A stretch of 64,000 nucleotides of DNA from Aldehydirespirator sp965116195 (GCA_965116195.1 OZ220491.1:62001-126000), one strand, 5' to 3'. Shown: positions 16,635-36,990, numbered from the stretch's first letter. Made by a program: numbers and translations. The notes: generated from the sequence alone by a model not told the origin.

Positions 16635-18020
16635 GTGGAGGACTCGGCGACACTGTGGCAGGCACGACTTCAGGGGGAGTCCGCGCAAGCTCTGAGGGAT
16701 CTCAACGACAGCTACGCCTTTGACCGTCGGCTGTATCCCCAGGACATAGCCGGGTCGCGCGCTCACGCATCCATGCTTGCCGCAGTCGGGCTTTTGACCA
16801 GCGAGGAGTTTGACGCGGTCAGCGCGGCCCTTGAGCAGGTGGAGCAGGAGTTGGCCGACGGCAGCTTCACACAGGCACCGGGCGACGAGGACATCCACAC
16901 CGCAGTTGAGCGCCGCGTCACCGAGATCACCCCGGCCGGGGCAAAGCTCCACACCGGTCGCAGTCGCAATGATCAGGTAGCAACTGACCTGCGCCTGTGG
17001 ACGCGAGATGCCCTGGCTGATGTGACCCGCAGCGTGCTGGGCCTGCAGACCGTGTTGCTGGAACGAGCCCGTGAAGCAGGTGACACGATGTTGCCGGGCT
17101 ACACACACCTGCAGCAGGCTCAACCCGTGGCGTTGGCCCATCATCTGTTGGCGCACGGCTGGGCACTGGCCCGTGACGTTGACCGACTGCTTGAGGCACG
17201 CCGCCGGATGGACGTGTCGCCGTTGGGGGCGGGAGCTCTGGCCGGGTCGTCGCTGCCCCTTGATCCTGCACACACGGCTCGACAGCTCGGCTTCGCAGCC
17301 GTCTTTGACAACAGCCTGGACGCGGTGGCCGACCGTGATTTCGTGGCTGATGCCCTCTACGCGCTGGCCCTGCTGGGTGTGCATCTCAGCCGCATTGGTG
17401 AGGAGTTCGTGTTGTGGGCCTCGGCGGAGTTCGGGTTCGTGGAACTTGATGATGCCCACGCCACCGGCTCGTCGATGATGCCTCAGAAGAAGAACCCCGA
17501 CATCGCCGAGTTGGCCAGAGCCAAGGCGGGCAGGCTCATCGGACACCTCACCGGTCTGTTGGCCACTCTCAAGGGACTGCCGCTGGCCTACGCCAAAGAC
17601 CTCCAGGAGGACAAGGAACCGTTGTTTGACGCGGTTGACACCGTCAGGTTGATCCTGCCTGCGCTTGCCGGTCTGATCGCCACGGCGCGTTTTGACACGG
17701 TGCGCATGACCCGGGCCGCGTCGTCGCCGTATCTGTTGGCGACCGATCTGGCTGAATCGTTGGTTGCTGGTGGTGTGCCGTTTCGTGAGGCTCACGGGTT
17801 GGTTGCGGAGTTGGTGAGGAGGTCGTTGGCGCAGGAGGGGGCGTTGTTTGATCTGGTGGTCGCGGATGAACGCTTGGGACCTCAGGCGGCGAGCCTGTGG
17901 GAGCCGGGGGCTTTTGCGGCGCGCCGCACCACTCACGGCTCCGGCGGCTCTGACGCGGTGCGGGCTCAGATCAACAGGTTCGTGCGGCGTCTCGAGGCTG
18001 ATGCGGCCAGAGTGCGGTGA
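16635..18020 (+). CDS. argH: Argininosuccinate lyase
   Basis: The last step of arginine synthesis: cleavage of argininosuccinate to arginine and fumarate. The 461-residue product belongs to the fumarase/aspartase superfamily. It shows HTGRSRNDQVATDLRLW (about 106-122), TRDALADVTR, PGYTHLQQAQPVALAHH and the signature GSSMMPQKKNPD (about 283-294). The start is GTG 16635 after TAAGGAA. It is separated from argG by 664 bases that include a minus-strand gene, so it may have its own promoter. Confidence 0.96.
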   Translation: MEDSATLWQARLQGESAQALRDLNDSYAFDRRLYPQDIAGSRAHASMLAAVGLLTSEEFDAVSAALEQVEQELADGSFTQAPGDEDIHTAVERRVTEITPAGAKLHTGRSRNDQVATDLRLWTRDALADVTRSVLGLQTVLLERAREAGDTMLPGYTHLQQAQPVALAHHLLAHGWALARDVDRLLEARRRMDVSPLGAGALAGSSLPLDPAHTARQLGFAAVFDNSLDAVADRDFVADALYALALLGVHLSRIGEEFVLWASAEFGFVELDDAHATGSSMMPQKKNPDIAELARAKAGRLIGHLTGLLATLKGLPLAYAKDLQEDKEPLFDAVDTVRLILPALAGLIATARFDTVRMTRAASSPYLLATDLAESLVAGGVPFREAHGLVAELVRRSLAQEGALFDLVVADERLGPQAASLWEPGAFAARRTTHGSGGSDAVRAQINRFVRRLEADAARVR

Positions 18021-18211
18021 CCGGACTTGGCCAAGCATGACGAACACAAGACGCAGCGCTGGGAGCGTGGCTGCACGGGTGTCTGCGAGTCCTGGTGTGT
18101 CGGTGTTGGCGGGTGGGTATATCCGGCACCAACTCGAAGCGAGGGTCAGCTGGTGAACCCACGCTCTGTAGAGTCACGACTGGCGTGTCGCTGTGAGGTG
18201 GGCGGATCGTG

Positions 18212-18338
18212 TTGCGTTGGGGATGATGACTTGGTATGGTGCCGGAGCATGTGCGTCGTTGGGGTACCCGGGAGGGACCGGGTCCTCGCGGCTGAGGTCT
18301 GGGGCTGAGGCCCCGTCAGAAGTGAAAGGAAGCGCCTG
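18212..18338 (+). promoter_or_regulatory. Promoter and structured leader of the giant SLH gene
   Basis: TTGCGT (18212-18217), 17 bases, TATGGT (18235-18240). The leader has CCGGAG, then TCGTTGGGGTACCCGGG (about 18256-18272), a hairpin ACCCGG/CCGGGT and a second hairpin GGGGC-TGAG-GCCCC (18301-18314). AAAGGAAG precedes the ATG by six bases. The promoter and the GTACCCGGG element recur before the second surface operon. The 318-base argH gap holds no gene otherwise. Confidence 0.6.
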
Positions 18339-21300
18339 ATGGTACAGGATCACAGTTCAGACTTTGAGACAGGGGAAATACCCCCCCCCCCTTTTTGTCC
18401 GGTAGTGTCGAGAAAGGGTGCTGGCGTGGGTAGGTCCCGTTTCTTTGGTTGGGGGTTGATGGTCGTGGTGGGCTTGCTCGCAGCAAACTTGTCGCTGGTT
18501 TCTGAGGCTGTTGGTCAACCTACTAGACGCCCGCCTACGCCGACCAATGTCGAAGCTACGTCAACCGGCACGACTATTACCGTCACATGGGAAGACGGAA
18601 CAGATGGACAATGCGCGCCAACATACTATAAGGTTGAGATTATTGGCCAAGCACCAGTTCAACTAAGCGCAAACATAGATCCGGCACCTAAAATGACCCA
18701 TACTTTTACTGGACTAACTTCGCGGGTGGTTCATATGGTCACTGTCTCGGCGATTAACTCCGACTACCGAAGAAACAATTGCGCCTACGCCGGTGATTTC
18801 TACCGCGGAACTGTTGTGACCGACGATCTCCCGCCTAGGGCACCGTGGGGGTTTTCCGCTTGGCCGGGGCCGGGTTCGGGCGCAGTGACGTTGTCGTGGG
18901 GTAATTATTGGAACTTTTACCGCGACGGGCTTAGGACTGAGTATCGTCAAAAGAAAGGTAGTTCGCCTTGGGGTGAGTGGACCCTTTTCCCTGTCCGCTT
19001 TACTACTCTTCCGCCTACTCTTCATCATACCGTGTCTGGTTTGGATAATGACACGGTTTACAAATTCCAGATGCGTTTCTACTACAGAGACTATGAGGTC
19101 GGGCGAGGTTACTACAGAAACATTGACAGAGTGGGCACCCCGTCGAGTGTCGTGACGGTTACTCCTGTCGCGAATCCACCTGCCACCACTACTACCACTA
19201 CTACAGTGCCTGCAGATTATTCTGTTTTCACTACTTATCGTACTTGTTACAATGCAGGCGGCTGGAAACGCTCCAAAAGCGACCCGGAAGCCGCTAGTGA
19301 AAAAATAAATCCGAATGCGGATTTGACCTCGTTTTACGAGAACATGCGAGATGATGTCTGCGTAGCACCTCTATATTCTACTCCTCATCCTCCTATTCCG
19401 ACCACTACTACCACGACTCTTCCTGCGAAGCCGACTGGGTTGTCGGCTACGGCGGGTGTGGGATCGGTTGATTTGTCCTGGGATGATCCTGATGATAATT
19501 GGATCACGGGTTATCAGTATCGCCAGCGAAGGGGGCGTGCCGCATGGGCGGAGTGGAGTGGTATTGCTGGTTCGGATGATGATACCACTTCTCATACCGT
19601 GTCAGATTTGGACAATGGTGTGAGGTACAGCTTCCAGATACGAGCCCATCACGCTGTTGGTAAAAGCCGGGCATCCAACACAGTATCAGCCACCCCAACC
19701 ATCACCGCCACGACCACCACTACCACCACTACCACTACCACTACGACTACGACTACGACCACGACTACTACCACTACCACTACGACGTTGGCTCCGGGTA
19801 AGCCGGCTGCCAGTTTCACGGTGACGTCCAAAGGCGCGAAGACTGACAAGGAACTGGGTGCCGCGTCGAGTTTTGTTGAGGCTGACTTTGGGGACATGGT
19901 GAGTGTTGTTGTGCAGCTCAAGGACTCCGATGGTGCTGACACGACCAGAGGTGTTGACGGTACGAGTTCGGCTACCTTCAGAACGCTGCGTGTGGTTACG
20001 CGTGAGCGCTTGTCAGTGATTCGAAAGCACACCTCGGGGAGTGGTGCTCAGGTGTTTTGGGGGCCCACCGTAGGTAGACAACTGCGCAGCAATCAGCAAA
20101 CGGAGAGCACTGGCGCAGATGGTAGTGTCACATACGAGATGCTGATGGAGGATCCGGACACTTCAGCTTCAGGCACGGAGGGCAGTGTAGGGTTCATTGT
20201 GAGGGCCCGGGACAACGCTCCTGGTGCTACCGGCAATGACGTGACCACTGCAGCGAAGTACGGCATTGTGCGCTATAGCGAGCCTGCCGCGCCTACTACT
20301 ACTACTACTACTACTACTACTATTAAATATCCGCATGGGCAGACCAACGTCAAAATTACGTCAACCACCGAGACGATTACCGCCACGTGGGAAAAAGGAA
20401 CAGGTGGATCATGCGAACCGACGCGCTATCAGATTGTGTGGTCTGGTGGTGGTGAACCTGCTCGAACGAGAGTTATTCATGTGGCACCTAGAATGACCTA
20501 TACTATTACTGGACTGACTCCAGCAACGCTTTATGAAGTTACTATCTATTCGATAAACGGCAACCACGAAACAAACAACTGCTCTTATTACGGTAGCAGT
20601 GACTCGGAATCCAAGTATACCGACGCTCCAGCACCTAGGGCACCGTGGGGGTTTTCTGCTACGCCGGGGCCGGGTTCGGGTTCGGTGACGTTGTTGTGGG
20701 GTAATCCTTACGGGTTACCGTGGAGTAGCACTATTGTGCAACAGTATCGTCAACAGAAAGGTGATTCGGCTTGGGGTGGTTGGACTGATCTGTCTGGTTT
20801 TCGTACTCTTGTGGTTCCTACTCTTCATCATACCGTGTCTGGTTTGGATAATGACACGGTTTACAAGTTCCAGATGCGTTTCCGCATCAGAGGAAGTGAC
20901 AGTGGGGCAGTGAGCCCACCGTCGCGTGTGGTGTCGGTCACTCCCGTCGCAAATCCACCTGCCACCACTACTACCACTACCACAGTGCCTGCAGATTACT
21001 CTGTCTACACTACTTATAATTCCTGTTACAATGTCGGCGGCTGGAAACGCTCCAGAAGCGACCCGGAAGCCGATAGTTACGAAATAGAACCGGAGTCTGA
21101 TTTCACGTACAATGGCGGGAACATGTCAAATGAGATTTGCGTAGCGCCTCCACTTGGTGCGCCCCCTAACATTCCTATTCCGACAACTACCACCACTACC
21201 ACGACAACGACTACCACCACCACGGTGTTTGTGGATTACTCTGCTTACACCACTTTCCATACCTGTTACAATGCAGGCGGTTGGAAACGCTCCAAAGGCA

Positions 21301-22810
21301 ACCCGGATGCCCAGAGTTATCCGATAAACCCGTCTACTGATTTCACCTACAATAATGGGAAGATGCTATTTTCGGACTGCGTAGCGCCGCCACCTGGCAC
21401 GCCCCCCGTTACTCCTATTCCCTTACCTACCACTACCACCACGACAACTACCACGACGACGACTACCACCACGACTACGACTACCACATTGCCTGTAGAT
21501 TACTCTAGTTTCACCACTTACCATACCTGCTACAATGCGGGCGGCTGGAAACGCAATAAACTTATCCCAGAAGGCACAAAATGGCCGATAAACCCGCGTA
21601 GTGATTTCACCTATACCGGCGGGAACATGCTGGATGAAGAATGCGTGGCACCTCCAGCCGGTACGCCCCCCGTTACTCCTATTCCCTTACCCACCACCAC
21701 GACCACGACCACGACCACTACTACGACGACTGTTCCTGCGAAGCCTGCTGGTTTGACGGCCACGGCTGGTGTGGAGTCGGTGAGGTTGTCTTGGACTGAT
21801 CCAGGCAACAGTGACATCACCGGTTATGAGTATCGTCAAAAGACGGGCAGCGATCCCTGGGGTGACTGGACTACGATTTCTGGTTCAGATGATGAGACTG
21901 TCTCTCATACTGTGACCGGTTTGGATGCTGGCACTGCTTACATGTTCCAGATCCGCGCCAACAGCGCCAACGGCGACAGCCCGGCATCTGAGGCTGCAAC
22001 GGCCACACCTACCGCACCACCCCCACCCACAACCTCAAGCACTACCACTACCACGACGACTGTTGCTCCGGTGACCTCAACGACGGTTGTGTTGAGTGTT
22101 GCTGATGTGTCTGCCGCTGAGGATGGTACGTTCACGTTTACGGTGACTGCGGTTCCTGCTCCGTCGGCGCAGGTGACGTTCAAGTACACAGTGACAGCAG
22201 AAACTGGTGACACGGCTACGGCTGGTTCTGATTTCACGGCGGTAACCACTGCGCAAACAGTTTCGATGGCTGCGAATGCGAGTACTGCCACGTTTACGGT
22301 GTCTGTGTCTGATGATGATTTGGATGAGGATGATGAGACGTTCACGGTTACGTTGTCTGATCCGTCTGGCCCCGCGGCTATCGGCGACGCGACCGCTACC
22401 GGGACCATCACCGATGATGACAGTTCGCCGGTGTTGGCTGGGATTGATCCCGTGTCGGTGAGGTTGGGTCAGTCGGTGGATGTCACTGCGTCTGCGACGG
22501 ATGATGATGGTGACACGGTGGCGTTTGCGTGGACTCGCAAAGACGGTGAGACCACGCCTGCGATTCCCGGGTCGCCTGATTTGGGTGTTGCGAGGTTGCA
22601 GTTCACCCCGACAGCAGTGGGTACCTACACGATGACGGTTACTGCGTCTGACGGTAACGGCAATTCCGATACTGAGACGGTCGTGATCACGGTAGCCAAA
22701 GCAGTGACCGTGTCCGCGACTGCGTTGACTGTGGAAGAGGGTTCGAGCAACACGTACACGATCAAACTGAACAGCGAACCGTCCGCCGATGTGACCGTGA
22801 CACCTCGAGG

Positions 22811-22823
<13 letters not shown>
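18339..22823 (+). CDS. Giant SLH surface protein, N-terminal part (frame broken)
   Basis: 1494 residues before the frame is lost. Residues 1-33 are a long n-region containing PPPP from an 11-C tract. Residues 34-60 (RFFGWGLMVVVGLLAANLSL) are a signal peptide. Then follow fibronectin type III domains (for example PPTPTNVEATSTGTTITVTW and YQYRQRRG), four copies of a Cys/GGWKR module, a module starting FTVTSKGAKTDKELG that is shared with the second operon, Thr-rich linkers and a Calx-beta domain (DDDLDEDDETFTVTLSD, likely calcium-binding). The last residues (TPRGCVR) are off-frame: single-base insertions at 22806 and 22836, relative to a near-identical copy at 25463, break the gene. The natural product probably continues to 32566. 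Confidence 0.85.
18381..18391 (+). repeat. Homopolymeric C11 tract inside the coding start
   Basis: Eleven consecutive C bases, followed by T5, encode PPPP-F at residues 15-19, upstream of the signal peptide. At this length the frame is open; a change of one or two bases would close it. Confidence 0.9.
19207..21690 (+). repeat. Four copies of a Cys/GGWKR module
   Basis: Copies at about 19207-19400, 20986-21180, 21229-21420 and 21490-21685 encode about 65 residues each: Y-TTY-TCYN-GGWKR, then I-P-(S/T)DFTY, then (E/D)CVAPP-GTPP. Each has two cysteines and is framed by Thr linkers. The family is not known to me. Confidence 0.8.
19709..19787 (+). repeat. ACN trinucleotide tract (poly-Thr linker)
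   Basis: Runs of ACC/ACT/ACG encode an uninterrupted threonine linker. Similar tracts separate most domains of all three surface proteins (for example 21430-21487, 23018-23084, 24337-24395 and 25730-25808). Confidence 0.9.
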
Positions 22824-32566
<9,743 letters not shown>

Positions 32567-32573
32567 CCGTGCT

Positions 32574-33161
32574 GTGAGCGGGCAACGGCTTGGTCGGGAG
32601 TTCTATGCCCGTGGCGCGCTTGAGGTGGCTCCTGAGTTGCTCAACAAGGTGCTGGTGGTCAGCGATGGACGTTGTGGCCGGGTTGTTGAGGTGGAGGCTT
32701 ACCGGGGTGCTGATGATCCGGGCAGTCACGGTCACCGTGGCCCGACCAAGCGCAACGCCACGATGTTCGGTCGGCCGGGTTGTCTGTATGTGTATTTCAC
32801 CTACGGCATGCACTGGTGCGCCAATGTCGTGGTGGAAACCGAGGGTGTGTCGGCTGCGGTGCTGCTGCGGGCACTGACACCTTTGCGGGGTCTGGAGGCG
32901 ATGTACGCGGCGCGTGGACCGGTAGCGCGGCGTGATCGTGACCTGTGCAGCGGCCCGGCCAAGCTCACGCAGGCTCTGGGCATAGCCGGCAACCACGACG
33001 GTGTGGACCTGGTTTCTGCTGACGCGAGCGTGACCATTGTGGACGATGGCGTGGCTGCCCCAGGCCAGCCGGCACGTTCCCGTCGCATCGGTGTCAAAAG
33101 CGGCGCAGAACGGTTGTGGCGCTTCCATGTGGCTGGCGTGGCTGACGTTTCAAGGCCCTAG
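32574..33161 (+). CDS. mpg: DNA-3-methyladenine glycosylase (AAG family)
   Basis: It removes alkylated purines from DNA, starting base excision repair. The 195-residue length is normal. Family marks are GREFYARGALEVAPELLNKV, GRVVEVEAYRGADDPGSHGH (with the catalytic glutamate), FGRPGCLYVYFTYGMHWCAN and LCSGPAKLTQALGI. GTG 32574 begins seven bases after the SLH stop, so translation may be coupled. In Mycobacterium mpg lies next to tyrS and after the arg cluster, so it is in its ancestral place and the surface genes are the insertion. Confidence 0.94.
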   Translation: MSGQRLGREFYARGALEVAPELLNKVLVVSDGRCGRVVEVEAYRGADDPGSHGHRGPTKRNATMFGRPGCLYVYFTYGMHWCANVVVETEGVSAAVLLRALTPLRGLEAMYAARGPVARRDRDLCSGPAKLTQALGIAGNHDGVDLVSADASVTIVDDGVAAPGQPARSRRIGVKSGAERLWRFHVAGVADVSRP

Positions 33162-33164
33162 TGC

Positions 33165-33345
33165 GGCAACGTCGTTGAGCAACACGTCGTTGAGTAACAC
33201 ATTGTCGGGGGTGACATATTGTCGGGTAGCCGAGGTCGGCAGCGTGCCACCATGAACAGCCCCCGAACCCCACGTTGAGTCACGCATTGTCAGGTGGCCG
33301 GGGTTTACTGGGTGACATATTGCCGGGCTGGACGTCGGCGGGTCA
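33165..33345 (+). repeat. Degenerate repeats after mpg
   Basis: Variants of CACGTCGTTGAG / TAACACATTGTCG / GTGACATATTGYCGGG recur four to five times. No gene seen. Confidence 0.5.
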
Positions 33346-33356
33346 GGTGTCGGCGA

Positions 33357-34028
33357 TCACACGTCGCCTGGGATCTGGCAGGAGTCCATGTCGTTTAGTC
33401 GGGCGAAGCCGTCCATGCGCTCGGTGTAGGTGCTGCCCTCGGTCATGTCCACCAGCAGGAACCTCAACTCGCGGTCCGGGGTGGTCTCATCTGCTGCTTG
33501 CAGCCTCCGGGAGTGGTTCTCACGGTCAGCGATGTAGACCTGCCAGTCCCCGATCCATTTCTCCACCAAACCAGCATCAGAGATCCCGGTGTTGCCGGAG
33601 TCGGGTGCCACGGCCAGAGAAGCCTCAGCGGTGCGCCTCAGGTCATCAACCAGTCGTTTCACCACGGCTGTACCCAGGTCCACCTGATCAGCACGTTCGT
33701 CGTGGGTGTTGGCCTGACGGGGTGTGGGTAGGGCATCAATCGCGGCTTGCGCTTGGGCGCAGCGTGCTTCTGCCCACACCGCATAATCTCGATTGTCGAG
33801 TCGGGCCGGGTTCTCGCGGCGTGCCCAGGGTGAGAAGGCCCACGCCCAGAAGACGAAGCTGGTGACCACGAACAGCACAGCCAGCAGACGGCCAAGTCGA
33901 CGCCACCGCCTCGCGCCGGGCCATGGCGCACCACGGTCACCACGGTCGTCACTACGGGTATTGTCACCGGGTTCCGGTGGCGGCGGGGATGCACCGTTCT
34001 GCGGGTATTCGAGGTCGTCGCTCGTCAC
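33357..34028 (-). CDS. Single-pass membrane protein, function unknown
   Basis: A protein of 223 residues. An acidic and proline-rich cytoplasmic N-terminus is followed by WRRLGRLLAVLFVVTSFVFW (one membrane helix, about 42-66) and an extracytoplasmic helical domain (RDYAVWAEARCAQAQAAIDA, ending MDGFARLNDMDSCQIPGDV). GTG 34028 overlaps the PBP stop as GTGA, so the pair is translationally coupled. That suggests a cell-envelope role. I do not recognise a family. Confidence 0.7.
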   Translation of the reverse strand: MTSDDLEYPQNGASPPPPEPGDNTRSDDRGDRGAPWPGARRWRRLGRLLAVLFVVTSFVFWAWAFSPWARRENPARLDNRDYAVWAEARCAQAQAAIDALPTPRQANTHDERADQVDLGTAVVKRLVDDLRRTAEASLAVAPDSGNTGISDAGLVEKWIGDWQVYIADRENHSRRLQAADETTPDRELRFLLVDMTEGSTYTERMDGFARLNDMDSCQIPGDV

Positions 34029-34500
34029 AGCTCAAACTCCGGCTCCGGGTCGGGTTCACGCTCCGGGTCCTGTTCCGTCTCCGGCTCCAGGTTCGGGCCG
34101 AGTCCACGCTCTAGTTCCGGTTCCGGCTCCGGGTCGGGTTCACGCTCCGGGTCCGGTTCCGTCTCCGGCTCCAGGTTCGGGCCGAGTCCACGCTCTAGTT
34201 CCGGCTCCGGCTCCGGCTCCGGGTCGGGTTCACGCTCCGGGTCCGGTTCCGTCTCCGGCTCCAGGTTCGGGCCGAGTCCACGCTCTAGTTCCGGCTCCGG
34301 GTCGGGTTCAAGCTCTAGCTCCGGGTCGGGCTCCGTCTCTGGCCCGGGCTCCAGGTCCGGGTCAGGCTCCAGTTCCGGTCCGGGTTCAAGCTCAGGGTCA
34401 GGTTCCGTCTCTGGGTCGGGCTCCAAATCCGGCCCGGGCTCCAAATCCGGCCCGGGTTCCAGGCCAGGCCCGGGTTCAGGTTCTGGATCAGGCTCCACAC
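34025..34500 (-). repeat. Glu-Pro repeat tail of the PBP gene
   Basis: CCAGGTTCGGGCCGAGTCCA recurs at 34087, 34171 and 34261 (84- and 90-bp periods, both multiples of three), with shorter CCGGGCTC-type units beyond. It encodes LERGLGPNLEPETEPDPERE repeats. Confidence 0.9.
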
Positions 34501-36985
34501 GTATTGTGACCGTGCTTGCCGGGCTCACGGTGGTGTCGGGTGCCGGATCCTGATCCCAGACCATGCCGGGCTCGCCGTTGAACTCCCCGGTTGTGTCATC
34601 AAAGTAGTACTCGCTTTGTACTTCAACGCCCAAACCGGCTGCGGCCAGCAGACCGCGAGCGTCACCCTCGGTCAGGCCCACCACATCTGGCATCAATACC
34701 GGCACCAACTCCACCTCTGCGGCAACCTCAATCGTTATCGTGGCCCCGCCGGGGCCGAGCGTTCCAGCCGCAGGGGCCTGCCTTATGATCGTGCCCTTGT
34801 CATATTCGGCTGTCTGCACCTCAACGGCCACAAAGCGCAGGTTGAGGGCGTTCAGATCCTTGGTCAGTTGTTCCGTGTCAAGCCGACGACCCACCAGATC
34901 GGGGATCTCCACGTCATCGGGTTCCGGGGGCTGGGTGGTCGTGGGCGCACTTGACGGGGGAGCGGGCAGGTTGACCGCCGGGGTCTGTTCGTGTGCTGCC
35001 ACCATGATCTCGCGCCAGATGTGCGCCGGGTACGAACCGCCCGTGACCCGTATCTCGGTCGTGGGCGGCACCATGGGGATCTGCGCTTCGGGGAACCCCA
35101 CCCACACCGCAGTCGTGCGTTGTGGGGTGTAGCCGACGAAGGTCGCGTCCGCATAGTTCTGCGCAGTGCCCGTCTTGCCGGCGGCGGGGCGACCGATGTC
35201 GGCTTCGCGTCCGGTACCGCTGGTGATCGTGCCTTCCAGCACCCAGCTGATCTGGTTGGCCACAGACGGATCCATGACAGGCACGGGATCCACGACGTGG
35301 TCATACAACGCCGTGCCGTCAGGCTTGCGAATGCTCGTCACCAAGACAGGGTCAACACGCAGTCCGGAACGGGCAAAGGTCGAGAACATGGTGGCCAACT
35401 CCACCGTGTTCACGTCCTCGGTTCCGAGCACTGCTGCACAAACCGGGGCGATACGGCTTGGTGGCAGGCCCAACTGTTCTGCCATGGTCACGAAGTTGGC
35501 GGGTCGGACATCCACCATCAGCTGCGCATACACCGTGTTCACCGAACTGCGGGTGGCGGTCACCAGGTTTATCTCGACGGGTTCCTCCGGTGTTGAGCCT
35601 CTTCCGCCGCGCACGCTCCACTCCGGCCCACAGACACCGGGACGGTTGATCTGGATCTGGTTGGGAGCGTCGTAGCGCTCCGTCACGGCGTAGCCGCGGG
35701 TCAGAGCCGTGGCCAGAGCTATCGGCTTCATGGCGGAACCGGCCTGACGGCCCTTGCCGCTGGCCAGATTGAACTTGGCATCCTCGCGGTCGCCGAAGAA
35801 GTCCCGTCCACCGACCATGGCCAGCACATGCCCGTCCTCGGAGCCACCCACGCCCAGCACGGTGGCAGCCGCGTCCGGGTTGCCTTCGCCGGCAGGCAGG
35901 ATCGCCTCCACAGCCGCGCTGGCCCTTGCCTGCAGGTCCAGGTCAATGGTGGTGTGGATGTCAAGGCCGCCTTCAAAGAGCAGCCTGGTGCGATCGGCTC
36001 GGGTCGGGCCGAAGGCGGGATTGGCCAGGAACCACTGCTTGACGTCCTCCACGAAGTGCGCCGCCGGATAGCGCTCCTGCAGTATCGGCACGTCCTCCAC
36101 CAACAGGACGGGCTCGTCGATGGCGCGGTCGTGCTCGGCCACGGTGATGTGGTCGTTGGCCAGCATTCGTCCCAGCACCAGGTTGCGTCGGCGGCGTGCG
36201 TCCTGGGGGTTTCTGTACGGGTCAAATGCGCTGGGACGCTGGATCAGCCCTGCCAGCAGTGCGGCCTGTTCAAGGGTCAGTTCGCTGACCTTCAGGCAGG
36301 CGTCCGTGCTCGGTTCGCCCTGCCGGTTCTGTGCAGCCTGTTGGTTCTGCGCGTTCTGTGTGCCCTGCCGGTTTTGTGCGCCCTGCCGGTTCTGTGCGTT
36401 CTGTGTGTTCTGGCGAGCCGCAGGGCTGCTCAGTTCACAGGCAGGTGCTCCGAAGTATTCCCTTGAGGCAGCCTCGATGCCGTAGGCACCGTTGCCGAAG
36501 TACACCCAGTTCAGATAACGCAGCAAGATGAAGTCCTTGGTGAAGTACTGCTCAAACCGTCTGGCCATGAAGGCTTCTCGCATCTTGCGCGCCACTGTCT
36601 GCTCGGAGCGGTCCAAGAACACGTTGCCCACGTACTGCTGTGTGATCGTGGAGCCGCCCTGGCCGATGCCGCCACTCGAGACGTTGGAGCGGGCCGCCCT
36701 CAAGATGGCCTTCAGGTCCACGCCGTCGTGGTCATAGAAGCGCTCGTCTTCAATCGCGATCACGGCGTTGCGCACCACTTCGGGGACCAGTTCGATATGG
36801 GTCACGTCGGTGCGGCCCTGCTCGCCCCGCAACTCGGTTATGAGCGTGCCGTTTCGGTCATACACCCGCGACGACTGTGCCGTGGCCAGCCTCTCGATGT
36901 CGAAGGTGAAGTCCGGCGTGTCATAGGAACACGAGCCAGCCAGCAGTGTGGCCACCAGTCCCACAGCAACGACACACCGTCTCAT
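34025..36985 (-). CDS. Class A penicillin-binding protein with PASTA domains
   Basis: A bifunctional peptidoglycan glycosyltransferase/transpeptidase anchored by an N-terminal membrane segment (MRRCVVAVGLVATLLAGSCS; the cysteine could be a lipobox). Glycosyltransferase: AIEDERFYDHDGVD and GGSTITQQYVGN. Transpeptidase: SAMK (about 415), SSVN and GKTGTAQN (about 600). Two PASTA domains follow (IPDLVGRRLDTEQLTKDLNA; MPDVVGLTEGDARGLLAAAG). The last 160 residues are a Glu-Pro repeat tail, and an Asn/Gln-rich insertion (QNAQNRQGAQNRQGTQNAQN) interrupts the glycosyltransferase domain. ATG 36985 puts the signal at the N-terminus; an in-frame extension to 37225 lies in duplicated intergenic DNA. The product is 986 residues. 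Confidence 0.93.
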   Translation of the reverse strand: MRRCVVAVGLVATLLAGSCSYDTPDFTFDIERLATAQSSRVYDRNGTLITELRGEQGRTDVTHIELVPEVVRNAVIAIEDERFYDHDGVDLKAILRAARSNVSSGGIGQGGSTITQQYVGNVFLDRSEQTVARKMREAFMARRFEQYFTKDFILLRYLNWVYFGNGAYGIEAASREYFGAPACELSSPAARQNTQNAQNRQGAQNRQGTQNAQNQQAAQNRQGEPSTDACLKVSELTLEQAALLAGLIQRPSAFDPYRNPQDARRRRNLVLGRMLANDHITVAEHDRAIDEPVLLVEDVPILQERYPAAHFVEDVKQWFLANPAFGPTRADRTRLLFEGGLDIHTTIDLDLQARASAAVEAILPAGEGNPDAAATVLGVGGSEDGHVLAMVGGRDFFGDREDAKFNLASGKGRQAGSAMKPIALATALTRGYAVTERYDAPNQIQINRPGVCGPEWSVRGGRGSTPEEPVEINLVTATRSSVNTVYAQLMVDVRPANFVTMAEQLGLPPSRIAPVCAAVLGTEDVNTVELATMFSTFARSGLRVDPVLVTSIRKPDGTALYDHVVDPVPVMDPSVANQISWVLEGTITSGTGREADIGRPAAGKTGTAQNYADATFVGYTPQRTTAVWVGFPEAQIPMVPPTTEIRVTGGSYPAHIWREIMVAAHEQTPAVNLPAPPSSAPTTTQPPEPDDVEIPDLVGRRLDTEQLTKDLNALNLRFVAVEVQTAEYDKGTIIRQAPAAGTLGPGGATITIEVAAEVELVPVLMPDVVGLTEGDARGLLAAAGLGVEVQSEYYFDDTTGEFNGEPGMVWDQDPAPDTTVSPASTVTIRVEPDPEPEPGPGLEPGPDLEPGPDLEPDPETEPDPELEPGPELEPDPDLEPGPETEPDPELELEPDPEPELERGLGPNLEPETEPDPEREPDPEPEPEPELERGLGPNLEPETEPDPEREPDPEPEPELERGLGPNLEPETEQDPEREPDPEPEFEL
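36310..36418 (-). repeat. Asn/Gln-rich in-frame repeat in the PBP glycosyltransferase domain
   Basis: Units of the kind TGCCGGTTCTGTGC encode QNRQGAQ/TQNAQN repeats. The flanking conserved sequence stays in frame. Confidence 0.85.
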
Positions 36986-36990
36986 CAGCC

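Noticed and set aside
18027..18308. A 93-residue ORF between argH and the giant gene
   Set aside because: No ribosome site or family; it overlaps the promoter and leader of the surface gene.
18241..18338. TPP, c-di-GMP or c-di-AMP riboswitch in the surface-gene leader
   Set aside because: GGCTGAG and GGGGTACCC look suggestive, but the required conserved cores of these classes are missing.
33275..33865. Plus-strand 196-residue ORF opposite the small membrane protein
   Set aside because: Arg/Pro/Ser-rich antisense shadow; the minus-strand frame has a membrane helix and is coupled to the PBP gene.
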